Shown here: piece by piece, positions 43,467-51,510 of the stretch
Layout of the letters: each line of letters starts with the position of its first letter
How positions within the stretch are numbered: the stretch's first letter is position 1
Program-made: the position numbers and the translations under genes
Assembly: GCF_020443565.1 (NCBI RefSeq)
Contig: NZ_JAIZZN010000001.1
Location: 1-64,000, forward strand
Origin: Clostridium sp. CS001
GTDB lineage: Bacteria; Bacillota; Clostridia; Clostridiales; Clostridiaceae
Length of the DNA: 64,000 nt
Direction of reading: 5' to 3'
The notes under the pieces: model-generated
The model's database searches: none
What the model was told of the DNA's origin: nothing
Seen by the model: the letters and a program-made list of their open reading frames with translations, nothing else

Positions 43467-43540
43467 TTTAACAACATTTTGGAAGCTTTAAATCTTCTCC
43501 CAAAGTTGTTAATATTGCAGTATTGCAGATGATGATTTAA
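43467..43540 (+). repeat. Dispersed structured element, copy D (full, short apex)
   Basis: A 74-bp element bounded by TTTAA. Left arm TAACAAC-ATT-TTGGAAG pairs with CTcCCAA-A-GTTGTTA around a 10-nt loop; the apical hairpin is missing. The tail reads ATATTGCAGTATTGCAGATGA: the CACC/GGTG hairpin of copies A and C has become TATT/GATG, still able to pair with two wobbles. It lies between the DNA repair gene and the hcp terminator. Confidence 0.85.
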
Positions 43541-43546
43541 TTTAAA

Positions 43547-43590
43547 AGAGCAGTTTCTAAAAGTACCTATGTACTTTTAGAAACTGCTCT
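43547..43590 (-). terminator. Terminator of hcp
   Basis: A 20-bp perfect stem (43547-43566 with 43571-43590; left arm AGAGCAGTTTCTAAAAGTAC) with a 4-nt loop, followed on the minus strand by TTTAAATTAAAT. It lies 11 bp after the hcp stop. Confidence 0.85.
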
Positions 43591-43601
43591 AATGTTAAAT
43601 T

Positions 43602-45245
43602 TTATCCAAGTATTTGTTTTAAATCAGCTTCCGGTGTGCTTATAGGCTTTATGTCAAAATTATCAACTAAGAATTGTAACACATTCGGGCTTAAGAAAGC
43701 TGGTAATGTTGGTCCTAAATAAATTCCTTTTACTCCAAGGAATAATAATGCCAATAAATCAGCAACAGCCTTTTGCTCATACCAAGTTATAACCATTGCT
43801 AGAGGTAAATCGTTTATTCCACATTTAAATGCATCAGCTAGTGCTAAAGCAATTCTAACAGCAGAATATGCATCGTTACATTGACCTACATCTAGTAATC
43901 TTGGAAGTCCTGCAACCTCACCAAATTCTAATTTGTTAAAACGATACTTTCCACAGGCCAAAGTAAGAATAATACAATCTTTAGGAACTTGCATAGCAAA
44001 TTCAGTATAGTAATTTCTTCCTGCCTTTGCTCCATCACATCCGCCTATTAAGAAGAAGTGTTTGATTTTCCCTTCTTTAACTGCGTTTACTATAGTTTCT
44101 GCATGGCTTAAAGTTGCTTTATGACCAAACCCTACTAGAATTTCTTTAACTTCTTCATCTTTTTCGAAACCACCAAGTTCTAGTGCTTTACTTATTATCT
44201 CTGAGAAATCTTTATGACCATTCTCATCATTTTGTATATGCTTTATTCCATCCCATCCAACAACACTTGTAGAGAAGATTCTATCTTTATAAGAATCTTT
44301 AGGTTTCATTAAGCAATTTGTTGTCATTAAAATACAACCTGGGATACCATCAAATTCCTTTTGTTGATTTTGCCATGCTCCTCCAAAGTTTCCTACTAAA
44401 TGAGCATATTTATTAAGCTCAGGATATCCATGAGAAGGTAACATTTCACCATGAGTATATATATTTATACCCTTACCCTCTGTTTGTTCTAATAACATTT
44501 CAAGGTCTCTTAAATCATGACCTGATATTACTATGAAAGGACCCTTTTTAACATTTACATTTACCTTTTGAGGTGAAGGTGAGCTATATTTTTCTGTATT
44601 AGCTGTATCTAATACTTCCATAACCTTAACACTCATCTCTCCAGTTTTCATTAATACTGCAATAAGGTCTTGAAGCGTTAAACTATTATCTGTTAACGCA
44701 GCTAGAGCAACAAAATAAAACTCATCTACTTCATCACTGTTATATTTAATAAATCTAGCTTGGTGTGCATATGCTGCAATACCTTTTAATCCGTATTTTA
44801 TAGTCTCGCGAACGGAGCGAATATCAGCATCTAAATTTTCATCATACATAACTCCTGCTTTTTTAGCATCTATAAGTATTTGTTCTTTAGAATTACTTAG
44901 ATTATATAGAGCTTCTTGTCTTTGTACTTCTTCACCAACCATTTTTCTGGCTTCTTCTTTAATATCTTGAGATTTTTTAAGTGCATTCATATGAGCTTCT
45001 GGGTCAAAGTTTACATTAGTTAATGTCATAAACAATGAATTTTCAACAAATGAAACCCATGACTTATCAATTTTTTCACCTTTTTCTAAAAGTTTAGTAA
45101 CATAACAACTTATTCCCTTTAACTGATAGATTAATAAATCCTGCATTGCTGCAATTTCTGGTGTTTTTCCACATACACCTATTTTGGTGCATCCTTTACC
45201 GCCTGCAGTTTGCTCACATTGAAAACAAAACATTTCTCCTTGCAT
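43602..45245 (-). CDS. hcp: Hydroxylamine reductase / hybrid cluster protein
   Basis: A 547-residue enzyme with a 4Fe-4S cluster and a 4Fe-2S-2O hybrid cluster. The N-terminal cysteine motif MFCFQCEQTAGGKGCTKIG is the CxxC-x(n)-C type of strict anaerobes. Hybrid-cluster ligands are in the later stretches GNFGGAWQNQ, LMTTNCLMKP, GGCDGAKAGRNY and LACGKYRFNK. Hcp reduces hydroxylamine to ammonia and, in several bacteria, nitric oxide, and guards against nitrosative stress. No hcr or regulator (HcpR) gene is adjacent. A lone gene with AGGAGGGATACAT upstream. Confidence 0.97.
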   Translation of the reverse strand: MQGEMFCFQCEQTAGGKGCTKIGVCGKTPEIAAMQDLLIYQLKGISCYVTKLLEKGEKIDKSWVSFVENSLFMTLTNVNFDPEAHMNALKKSQDIKEEARKMVGEEVQRQEALYNLSNSKEQILIDAKKAGVMYDENLDADIRSVRETIKYGLKGIAAYAHQARFIKYNSDEVDEFYFVALAALTDNSLTLQDLIAVLMKTGEMSVKVMEVLDTANTEKYSSPSPQKVNVNVKKGPFIVISGHDLRDLEMLLEQTEGKGINIYTHGEMLPSHGYPELNKYAHLVGNFGGAWQNQQKEFDGIPGCILMTTNCLMKPKDSYKDRIFSTSVVGWDGIKHIQNDENGHKDFSEIISKALELGGFEKDEEVKEILVGFGHKATLSHAETIVNAVKEGKIKHFFLIGGCDGAKAGRNYYTEFAMQVPKDCIILTLACGKYRFNKLEFGEVAGLPRLLDVGQCNDAYSAVRIALALADAFKCGINDLPLAMVITWYEQKAVADLLALLFLGVKGIYLGPTLPAFLSPNVLQFLVDNFDIKPISTPEADLKQILG

Positions 45246-45379
45246 ATGTATCCCTCCTATTTTTAAAATAATATATCTTAATTGTATACTGTTTTCATAT
45301 AAAGATACAAGAGGGTAATGTGTGTCTATAGATTAATTTTGAGAATTCCATGAGAAATTGTTAAATAGTGTAGCTAAAA

Positions 45380-45408
45380 TTGACAACTTTAAGCATGTAT
45401 AGTACATT
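45380..45408 (+). promoter_or_regulatory. Promoter of ogt
   Basis: TTGACA (45380-45385), 17-bp spacer, TACATT (45403-45408). The -35 is perfect, the -10 is 4/6. It leaves a leader of about 55 nt to ATG 45471. Confidence 0.5.
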
Positions 45409-45470
45409 TATAACAAATATAAAACTTGCTATAATTCTTTAATTTAAAAACCTATACTGAGGAGGCTTTT

Positions 45471-45968
45471 ATGAAAATTGGTTATGATATTTATGATTCA
45501 CCTATTGGCATTATCCACATAGTTGTAAATGAATTTGGTGTTAAAAAAATAGAACTTTTTGAAGAAGAATGGGTAAAATATACGAATAAACATGATCCTA
45601 TACCAAAGGATAAAGAGATATGCAAAGAAGTTATTAGTCAATTGGATGAATATTTTAAAGGAAAAAGAAAGAACTTTGATGTACCCCTATCAATAGAAGG
45701 TACAGAGTTTAGAAAAAAAGTATGGAGTGCCCTGCAAAATATACCATATGGTGAGATACGTAGTTATTTGCAAATCGCAGAATTCATAGGAAACCCTAAA
45801 GCTGTAAGAGCAGTAGGGCAAGCTAATAAATTTAATCAATTACCTATTATTATCCCTTGTCATAGGGTTATTGGTAAAAGTGGAAGATTAGTAGGTTTTG
45901 CAGGTAACCAAACGCCTACACAAAAATTACTATTGAAAGTTGAAGGTGTAGATATTAACAAGGATTAA
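45471..45968 (+). CDS. ogt: Methylated-DNA--protein-cysteine S-methyltransferase
   Basis: A 165-residue Ogt/AdaB-type suicide repair protein that takes the methyl group off O6-methylguanine. Active site PCHRVIG with acceptor C130; helix-turn-helix segment IPYGEIRSYLQIAEFIGNP with RAVGQANKFN (arginine finger and Asn hinge) and the end GRLVGFAGN. N-terminal domain is short but complete. The ribosome binding site GAGGAGG is excellent. Next to it lies the DNA repair pair and hcp, but not in one operon. Confidence 0.95.
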   Translation: MKIGYDIYDSPIGIIHIVVNEFGVKKIELFEEEWVKYTNKHDPIPKDKEICKEVISQLDEYFKGKRKNFDVPLSIEGTEFRKKVWSALQNIPYGEIRSYLQIAEFIGNPKAVRAVGQANKFNQLPIIIPCHRVIGKSGRLVGFAGNQTPTQKLLLKVEGVDINKD

Positions 45969-45990
45969 TTACTATTAAAGTTCTTCTGCT

Positions 45991-46197
45991 CTAATCAATG
46001 ATTTTTATTAAATATAAGCCATTATCTAAAATGCTTTGTTCACAACTAAATTTAACACCCACATCAATGAGTTCAAAGCATACATCTCTTGTACTGTTTA
46101 TATCAAATAGACATTTTCCTCTTTCATCCAGTGCTCTTATAGAATCCTCATGAATTCCTTCCCTCAATAAATTCTCTTTAATTTTTTTATTTAGCAC
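45991..46197 (-). CDS. Small hypothetical protein (68 aa), GTG start
   Basis: The product has 68 residues and a GTG start at 46197, 7 nt after GGAGGT. It begins with a basic helical stretch (LNKKIKENLLREGIHEDSIRAL), then ERGKCLFDINSTRDVCFELIDVGVKFSC, then a C-terminal beta-like part (NGLYLIKIID). Three cysteines. No membrane part and no family recognised. The gene is convergent with ogt with a 22-bp gap; I see no clear terminator between them. Confidence 0.65.
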   Translation of the reverse strand: MLNKKIKENLLREGIHEDSIRALDERGKCLFDINSTRDVCFELIDVGVKFSCEQSILDNGLYLIKIID

Positions 46198-46408
46198 TTT
46201 AATACCTCCGCTATCTTAATAAATTTCTTATATTAAAGTTATAATTCACTCTATGTATAATATCATAAATTTTCTATTTTATCTAATTTACATAGGTTTT
46301 AAAATATATATATTAAACAAGCTAAATATGATAATATTTTGGTATACATTTATTATTTAAAGATAATAATTATTAAAACTAAGTAATATAATTGAAAGGG
46401 GTGCTTAT

Positions 46409-47374
46409 ATGTTTAAATTCACAAAACCGAATATATTTTTTAGTAAATGTTTAGGTTTTGATAGTTGCAGGTATAATGGAGAAATAATTAATGATTTATT
46501 TGTTGAAAATCTAAAGCCTTTTGTTAATAGTATTAACGTATGCCCAGAAATGTCCATAGGACTAGGTGTTCCGAGAAGTCCAATTAGAGTGGTATGTGAA
46601 TCAAATGAATTAAAATTATATCAGCCAAAGACTGAAAAAGAGTTTACGAAAGATATGAATGATTTTAGCGATTCTTACTTGAAAAATTTACAAGATATTG
46701 ATGGTTTTATTTTTAAAAAAAATTCACCATCCTGTGGATATAAGAATGTGAAGGTATATCATGGAACAGCTAAGGTAACAGGTAGCACAAAAGGTGCTGG
46801 TTTTTTTGGAGGTAAGGCCTTAGAATTATTTCCGTATACGGCACTTGAAGATGAGGGCAGATTATACAATTATAGAATTCGTGATCATTTTCTAACTAAA
46901 ATCTTCATGAGTGCAGATTTTAGAAAAGTTAAAGAATCAAATTCCCTAGGTGAACTTGTAAAGTTTCAAAGTAGAAATAAACTTTTACTTATGGCAAATA
47001 GTCAGAAATATCTAAAAATATTAGGTAAAATTGTATCCAATAGTGAAGGTAAAGAAATTCAACATATTTTTAAGGAGTATGAGCAATACTTAAAATTATG
47101 CTTTGAAAAGATTCCTAGATATACAAACAATATAAATGTTTTAATGCATGCCATGGGATACTTTTCAAAAAATATAACAAAGAAAGAAACAGAATTAATT
47201 CTTGATTCTTTGGAAAAGTATAAGATTGGAAAACTTACATTAAATACTCCTATAGTTCTTATAAAATCATATATTGTTAGGTTTGATATCCCTTACCTTT
47301 TAGAGCAAACCTATTTTAATCCATATCCAGAAGAACTATTTTCTTTAGAAGATTCCGGTAAAATAACTTCATAA
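46409..47374 (+). CDS. DUF523 and DUF1722 protein (YbgA-like)
   Basis: A 321-residue protein. The N-terminal DUF523 (about 1-145) has the family's cysteine and PxxS motifs: SKCLGFDSCRYNG, VCPEMSIGLGVPRSPIRV, DGFIFKKNSPSCGYKNVKVY. The C-terminal DUF1722 (about 180-310) resembles E. coli YbgA (FQSRNKLLLMANSQKYLKILG, LMHAMGYFSKNIT, IVRFDIPYLLEQTYFNPYPEEL). Function unknown; the cysteines suggest metal binding, and relatives are linked to DNA repair and photolyase genes. The ribosome binding site GAAAGGGGTG is good. A lone gene. Confidence 0.93.
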   Translation: MFKFTKPNIFFSKCLGFDSCRYNGEIINDLFVENLKPFVNSINVCPEMSIGLGVPRSPIRVVCESNELKLYQPKTEKEFTKDMNDFSDSYLKNLQDIDGFIFKKNSPSCGYKNVKVYHGTAKVTGSTKGAGFFGGKALELFPYTALEDEGRLYNYRIRDHFLTKIFMSADFRKVKESNSLGELVKFQSRNKLLLMANSQKYLKILGKIVSNSEGKEIQHIFKEYEQYLKLCFEKIPRYTNNINVLMHAMGYFSKNITKKETELILDSLEKYKIGKLTLNTPIVLIKSYIVRFDIPYLLEQTYFNPYPEELFSLEDSGKITS

Positions 47375-47543
47375 TTTCAAAAATTAAAATAACAGTTCCT
47401 ACTATTTCCTATATAATTCTTAATATTTTCAATGGTTAAAATTTAACATGTTAATAAAGGAAACTTGAATTATCCTTGATAAAAAAATCTAATATTTTAG
47501 CTCATCCTTCAGTTATTTTATCTTTACTAGACTCCCTACAACA

Positions 47544-47584
47544 TTAAAAATCACCCAGATAGTTCTAAAAACTTAGAACTATCT
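47544..47584 (-). terminator. Possible terminator of the agr-like operon
   Basis: AGATAGTTCTAA (47557-47568), loop AAAC, TTAGAACTATCT (47573-47584); the minus strand continues GGGTGATTTTTAATG. It lies about 42 bp after the agrB-like stop. The stem is perfect but the T-run starts 6 nt away, so termination may be weak. Confidence 0.55.
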
Positions 47585-47625
47585 GCGACCAACTTAAAAT
47601 ATATCAATTCCTATGTTTTTGATTT

Positions 47626-48198
47626 TTATATATTTACCTTAATGGTTTTTTTATTAAACATCAGTAACGCCTGAAAAACCATTGTCCACAATATAGTGTT
47701 AGACATAGGTGTATACTCATGTAATATTACTGAAATTATACCTAATATTATAACTATAGAAATCCCTAAAGTTTGATTTCTTTTAATAAGTTCGGGTTTG
47801 GTTAGTTGCATCTTTGGGTTAATTATTGGTGCTTGATGCCAAGTGCAGTAAATCACTACTGCATTTAAAATTAGTTTAGATATTAAGTCAACTCTTATAT
47901 TCACGCTTAAGTATATTACACTTCCAATAATTATCAAAGTGGCAATAAAACACTTTACCTGACTATCTTCATGTAACCCACCAATAAATGGTTTGCTTAT
48001 AATCATAGCTAGAATTGCAACAAATGCTTGAATCGAGTAACCTATTAAGCTAAATGTAGCTATTACACCAATAATCTTTAGGGTTTCAAAAACAATTATC
48101 CTTAAAACATATTCTATCTGTTCTTCTTCATCTTTAGTATATTGATTCATTCTAGAAATATAATTTGCAAATATTTTAAGTGATTTCCTCAAAAACAA
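47626..48198 (-). CDS. agrB: AgrB-like accessory gene regulator protease
   Basis: A 190-residue membrane peptidase that cuts AgrD propeptides and forms the thiolactone or lactone ring. About five hydrophobic helices. The active pair is H76 and C83 in FIGGLHEDSQVKCF; the spacing H-x6-C equals that of S. aureus AgrB (H77/C84). The N-terminal amphipathic stretch (LRKSLKIFANYISRMN) and basic region in the middle (KMQLTKPELIKRNQ) are also family-like. It is the last gene of the minus-strand run D-C-B, 40 bp after the kinase. The cleavage partner is the peptide at 49581. Confidence 0.93.
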   Translation of the reverse strand: MFLRKSLKIFANYISRMNQYTKDEEEQIEYVLRIIVFETLKIIGVIATFSLIGYSIQAFVAILAMIISKPFIGGLHEDSQVKCFIATLIIIGSVIYLSVNIRVDLISKLILNAVVIYCTWHQAPIINPKMQLTKPELIKRNQTLGISIVIILGIISVILHEYTPMSNTILWTMVFQALLMFNKKTIKVNI

Positions 48199-48237
48199 CT
48201 TCCTCCCCTCATAAATATTGCTTTTGATTCCTCTTCT

Positions 48238-49512
48238 CTAATCTGTTTTGTATGGAATCTCAATTCTAAATTGAGTTCTTTGGCTGTTACTTTGAACTGA
48301 AACTTTTCCACCACACTTGATTACTATGTCTTTTACAATACTAAGACCATAACCACGGTCACCTTCTTCGTTTTCTTTTGTACTGAAGCTAGGCTCAAAA
48401 ATTTTGTCCTTAATTTCTTTTGGAACCTCTGGCCCATTATTAATTATATTTATAATAATTCCATCATAAACATTGTAACTACTAAATTTAATGGTTGGAT
48501 TCACTTTGTTTACCAGGGCATCAACAGAATTTCTTACAATATTAGTTAAAATCCTTAATAAATCATTGTTTGTAATAGCTAATGGTTTATTGTAGTCGCA
48601 GTCATCAAGGGCTATTACGTCAATACCTGCCGCAACAGCATAGTTTAGTACTGATTCAATTATAGGTGATGCTTGAATTCTTACATCTACCGCGGAAACA
48701 AAAACCTGGTATCTATCAACAATACCTTTTAATAATTCCCCGAGCTTTTCTGTTTGCCCAATCTGATAGAGCCCATAAATGCTACTTATTTCACTACCAT
48801 AATCATGTTTTATCTTTTTAAGTTCAGTAATTTTATTACTTAAGGCTATATTTAACATATCTACTTCTTTTGACTTATCGTTTACTTTCCCAAAATATAT
48901 TACAGTAAACACAAAAACTAAGAATGTTACGAAATAAAGAATAGACTTAAAGGGTACACCCATACTTTGTGTTGTCCAATCTATACGTAAAGAATCCATA
49001 AATATTAATGCATAATCTATTATTACAACAAAAACTATAGATTGTTTAAAGCCCTTTAATGCTATGGTAGCATCAAAAATATGCTTTCTAAATTTATAAA
49101 CAAAAATGTATGAACACCAAATGGGAACAAAGATAAATAAAAATGTTTGAAATTCAGCTGTGATTTTTAAGTTTAACTTTATTAGAACACTTTGATAAAA
49201 AGTAATTAAAAAATAAGATAAAATGACTATTATTGAGTATGATAAACCAAATCCTATAAAGGCATCTAAAATTGATTTTCTAAAAAATAATATAATAGAT
49301 AACAAAATAAATATAACCATAGCGAAATTTGAATAAGAACTAAGGATTCCACTATAGGTAAATGTATTAATGCCTACAAAAATAATTAACATCAAAGCAC
49401 AAAATTTAAATTTAGAAAGTTTATTGTCACTTCTTGTTACATTATTGCTAGCCCATACAAATAAAAACGTTTGAAAAAATGTATTAAGTACGTCACAGGC
49501 AATTAATAGCAT
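48238..49512 (-). CDS. agrC: AgrC-like sensor histidine kinase
   Basis: A 424-residue membrane sensor. The N-terminal about 205 residues have six or so membrane helices. The histidine box is KKIKHDYGSEISSIYGL, with H236 as phosphoacceptor, as in AgrC (RHDYxN). The ATPase part follows: ILTNIVRNSVDAL (N-box), IINNGPEVPKEI (G1) and RGYGLSIVKDI (G2), so it belongs to the GHKL/HPK10 class. No LytTR response regulator (AgrA) is within the window, so the partner must be elsewhere. It lies between the peptide gene and agrB. Confidence 0.88.
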   Translation of the reverse strand: MLLIACDVLNTFFQTFLFVWASNNVTRSDNKLSKFKFCALMLIIFVGINTFTYSGILSSYSNFAMVIFILLSIILFFRKSILDAFIGFGLSYSIIVILSYFLITFYQSVLIKLNLKITAEFQTFLFIFVPIWCSYIFVYKFRKHIFDATIALKGFKQSIVFVVIIDYALIFMDSLRIDWTTQSMGVPFKSILYFVTFLVFVFTVIYFGKVNDKSKEVDMLNIALSNKITELKKIKHDYGSEISSIYGLYQIGQTEKLGELLKGIVDRYQVFVSAVDVRIQASPIIESVLNYAVAAGIDVIALDDCDYNKPLAITNNDLLRILTNIVRNSVDALVNKVNPTIKFSSYNVYDGIIINIINNGPEVPKEIKDKIFEPSFSTKENEEGDRGYGLSIVKDIVIKCGGKVSVQSNSQRTQFRIEIPYKTD

Positions 49513-49542
49513 TGGTAGTTCCCCCTCTTATGTGTAGGTAAA

Positions 49543-49580
49543 AAAATCTGCCCCTATTTAAATTAATAGAGGCAGATTTT
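49543..49580 (-). terminator. Terminator or attenuator directly after agrD
   Basis: AAAATCTGCC, bulge, CTATT on the left pairs with AATAG, AGGCAGATTTT on the right. On the minus strand the hairpin is followed by TTTTTT. It begins at the base after the agrD stop codon and ends 31 bp before the agrC-like start. It would make agrD mRNA more abundant than agrC and agrB, with the latter dependent on read-through. Confidence 0.85.
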
Positions 49581-49718
49581 CTACCTTTTCTTTCTCATGG
49601 ATTCAGGAATTTCTTCAATTCCTACACTGCTAACAGATGCAGGTGCCGAAAATGTAATAAATGCGGCCATGTTTAAAAGAACCTTGCCTATAAATTTACA
49701 AATTGTTTTCAAAACCAT
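49581..49718 (-). CDS. agrD: AgrD-like cyclic peptide precursor (serine-type)
   Basis: A 45-residue precursor from ATG 49718 (or TTG 49712, which is better spaced from GGAG). It shows the three-part AgrD layout: amphipathic N-terminal helix (KTICKFIGKVLLNMAAFITF), a short core (SAPASVSSV), and a charged C-terminal recognition tail (GIEEIPESMRKKR) like DEVEVPKEL of S. aureus. Lining up the tails puts the cleavage after SVSSV, so a Ser sits at the -5 position usually occupied by the ring Cys. The only Cys is residue 7, in the leader. The mature signal is thus predicted as a lactone. Ring size and cut sites are inferred. Confidence 0.82.
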   Translation of the reverse strand: MVLKTICKFIGKVLLNMAAFITFSAPASVSSVGIEEIPESMRKKR

Positions 49719-49777
49719 CACTCCATTCTCTTTCTTTATATAAATTATTCTTATTTTTAATTATATAACATTAATGA

Positions 49778-49827
49778 CAAAAAATCAGCTGAAATATATT
49801 TAAATATATTTCAACTGATTTTTTTAA
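49778..49827 (-). terminator. Terminator upstream of agrD, ending the 506-residue gene
   Basis: AAAAAATCAG, then TGAAATATATTT, is matched by AAATATATTTCA and CTGATTTTTT with one mismatch on each side. On the minus strand it follows the gene ending at 49859 and precedes agrD, isolating the agr-like unit. Confidence 0.85.
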
Positions 49828-49858
49828 AACTATCCTTAATCCAAAATTATGTCTTATT

Positions 49859-51379
49859 TTATACTATGTATGGTAAATAAAACATTGTACTTATAAAAAT
49901 ATCTATTGATCCATACTTTATAAAAGTCCATAAATCAATGCTATGTTCATTCTTTTCAAATTTTTCATATGCTAAATACATACATATAGAAGATATCAGA
50001 ACCATAATTAATGTAATTATAACTGGATTATTAATTAGTTTTGGCAAAATGTCTGGATACTTTTGAAAACACTTTTCATAAACCTTCCATACTTTTAATA
50101 GTATCAGCATAATATAAGAAAACATTAGTACTACTCTTCTCTTGTTTCTATGCCCACTATCATAAAATATAAATAATGTTATTATCATTGGAATAGATGA
50201 TATAATTAAAGGAAATGATGCATATAAAGGGGTCATTATTATATCGTTAATAATATGACTAATTGAAGTGCTAAATGCATATTTAGATTCCTCTTCCCTA
50301 TTACCATTATTAGCTTGTTTAAATTTTCCATCAGTAGATGCTAAGTACACATCATTTAACTCTCCACCATTTATAAATACTATTGCATTATCATTTACTC
50401 CAATATTAAAGGCATAGTTTACCATTCTAGTTACTTTTTGAACCTGGATTATTTCATTGTTTTTAAATTTAACATCTAAAAAGTTATTATTAACATCTAT
50501 AAGAAACTCAGCACTACCGTCTCTATTTTCCACAGATACAGAATCAAAGAGATAGCTTTCATTATCTATAAATAATCGTTTAATAGTGCCATTTTTATTA
50601 CTTTTATCATAACTCAATATTTGCATATTTCCATAAATACCTTTATCAAGCATTTCAATTAATAAATAAATATGCGTTTCATCACTGCTAGTACTAATCG
50701 CTTTGATTGCTGTTCCACTTATTAAAATTAACTCACCTAAAGTATATCTTTCTACAATTTTATCATTTTTAACTTTAATGGCTAAAAACTCTTCATCTAC
50801 TCGGTAAGAAATAAGGTATGTTCCATCTGAACTTTTACTTCCTGCAACTATTTTAGTAGAAGTATTTTCAACTATCTTAACACCTGTTTTAGGATTAATA
50901 ATCTCCATTTTATTACTGTACACTAGAAGTAACATTTCATCATCAATTAGTTGTACACTTTGTACATCCTTAGTTTCCTCAGATTTTACTTCTTTCAAGT
51001 CTCCATTAAGTGTGATCGTATACAAACTTCCACTATCCTGATTTGGTTCTACATAAGAAACGAATAAGTTTTTTCCGTCAGTAAATAATGTAATATAATT
51101 CATAAATTTTCCTGTCTCAATCTTATTCTCTTTTAATACATTTCCTATTAGGTCAGTTTCTATAACCTTTATAGCAGTACCATCATCATGAGCTATTATG
51201 TAATTAGCATTAAACTTTAAAACCTTTACATTAGACTTTACAGCTCCACTGGATACTTTTACTTCCTTACTCCACTTTTCTGAAGGTGGCTGAGTAGTAT
51301 AACTATAGTAAGTATTGTATACTAACACCATGGCAGCAAGGAAAATAGCCCCTAGAAATATTTTCAACCCCTTTTTCAT
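49859..51379 (-). CDS. Surface protein with C-terminal membrane domain, unknown
   Basis: A 506-residue protein. An N-terminal anchor (about 6-24) is followed by about 330 residues outside the cell with repeated short beta-type blades (VIETDLIGNVLKENKIETG, LYTITLNGDLKEVKSEE, IEIINPKTGVKIVENTS), suggesting a beta-propeller. The C-terminal about 130 residues hold four membrane helices (FPLIISSIPMIITLFIF; MFSYIMLILLKVW; VIITLIMVLISSICMYL; IFISTMFYLPYIV). No known family recognised. It directly precedes the agr-like genes but is separated from them by a terminator. The RBS is AAAGGGG/GGGGG-rich. Confidence 0.6.
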   Translation of the reverse strand: MKKGLKIFLGAIFLAAMVLVYNTYYSYTTQPPSEKWSKEVKVSSGAVKSNVKVLKFNANYIIAHDDGTAIKVIETDLIGNVLKENKIETGKFMNYITLFTDGKNLFVSYVEPNQDSGSLYTITLNGDLKEVKSEETKDVQSVQLIDDEMLLLVYSNKMEIINPKTGVKIVENTSTKIVAGSKSSDGTYLISYRVDEEFLAIKVKNDKIVERYTLGELILISGTAIKAISTSSDETHIYLLIEMLDKGIYGNMQILSYDKSNKNGTIKRLFIDNESYLFDSVSVENRDGSAEFLIDVNNNFLDVKFKNNEIIQVQKVTRMVNYAFNIGVNDNAIVFINGGELNDVYLASTDGKFKQANNGNREEESKYAFSTSISHIINDIIMTPLYASFPLIISSIPMIITLFIFYDSGHRNKRRVVLMFSYIMLILLKVWKVYEKCFQKYPDILPKLINNPVIITLIMVLISSICMYLAYEKFEKNEHSIDLWTFIKYGSIDIFISTMFYLPYIV

Positions 51380-51510
51380 TTTATCCCCCTATCATTCCAA
51401 TATACCATTACATTTTTTTTCATTTATTCAATTATATAATAAAATGTTAATGTTTGCAAGGTTATGGAACTTAAGCTAATATATAGCACTTAATTATTGC
51501 AAAAATAAAT

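Noticed and set aside
45300-45470. HcpR operator in front of hcp
   Set aside because: I could find no convincing inverted repeat between the hcp start and the ogt promoter; AAATTGTTAAATAG is only a loose half-site.
49581-49718. Cys 7 of the AgrD-like peptide as the ring cysteine
   Set aside because: It lies in the N-terminal amphipathic leader, far from the conserved IPESM tail, so it cannot occupy the ring position of any known AgrD.
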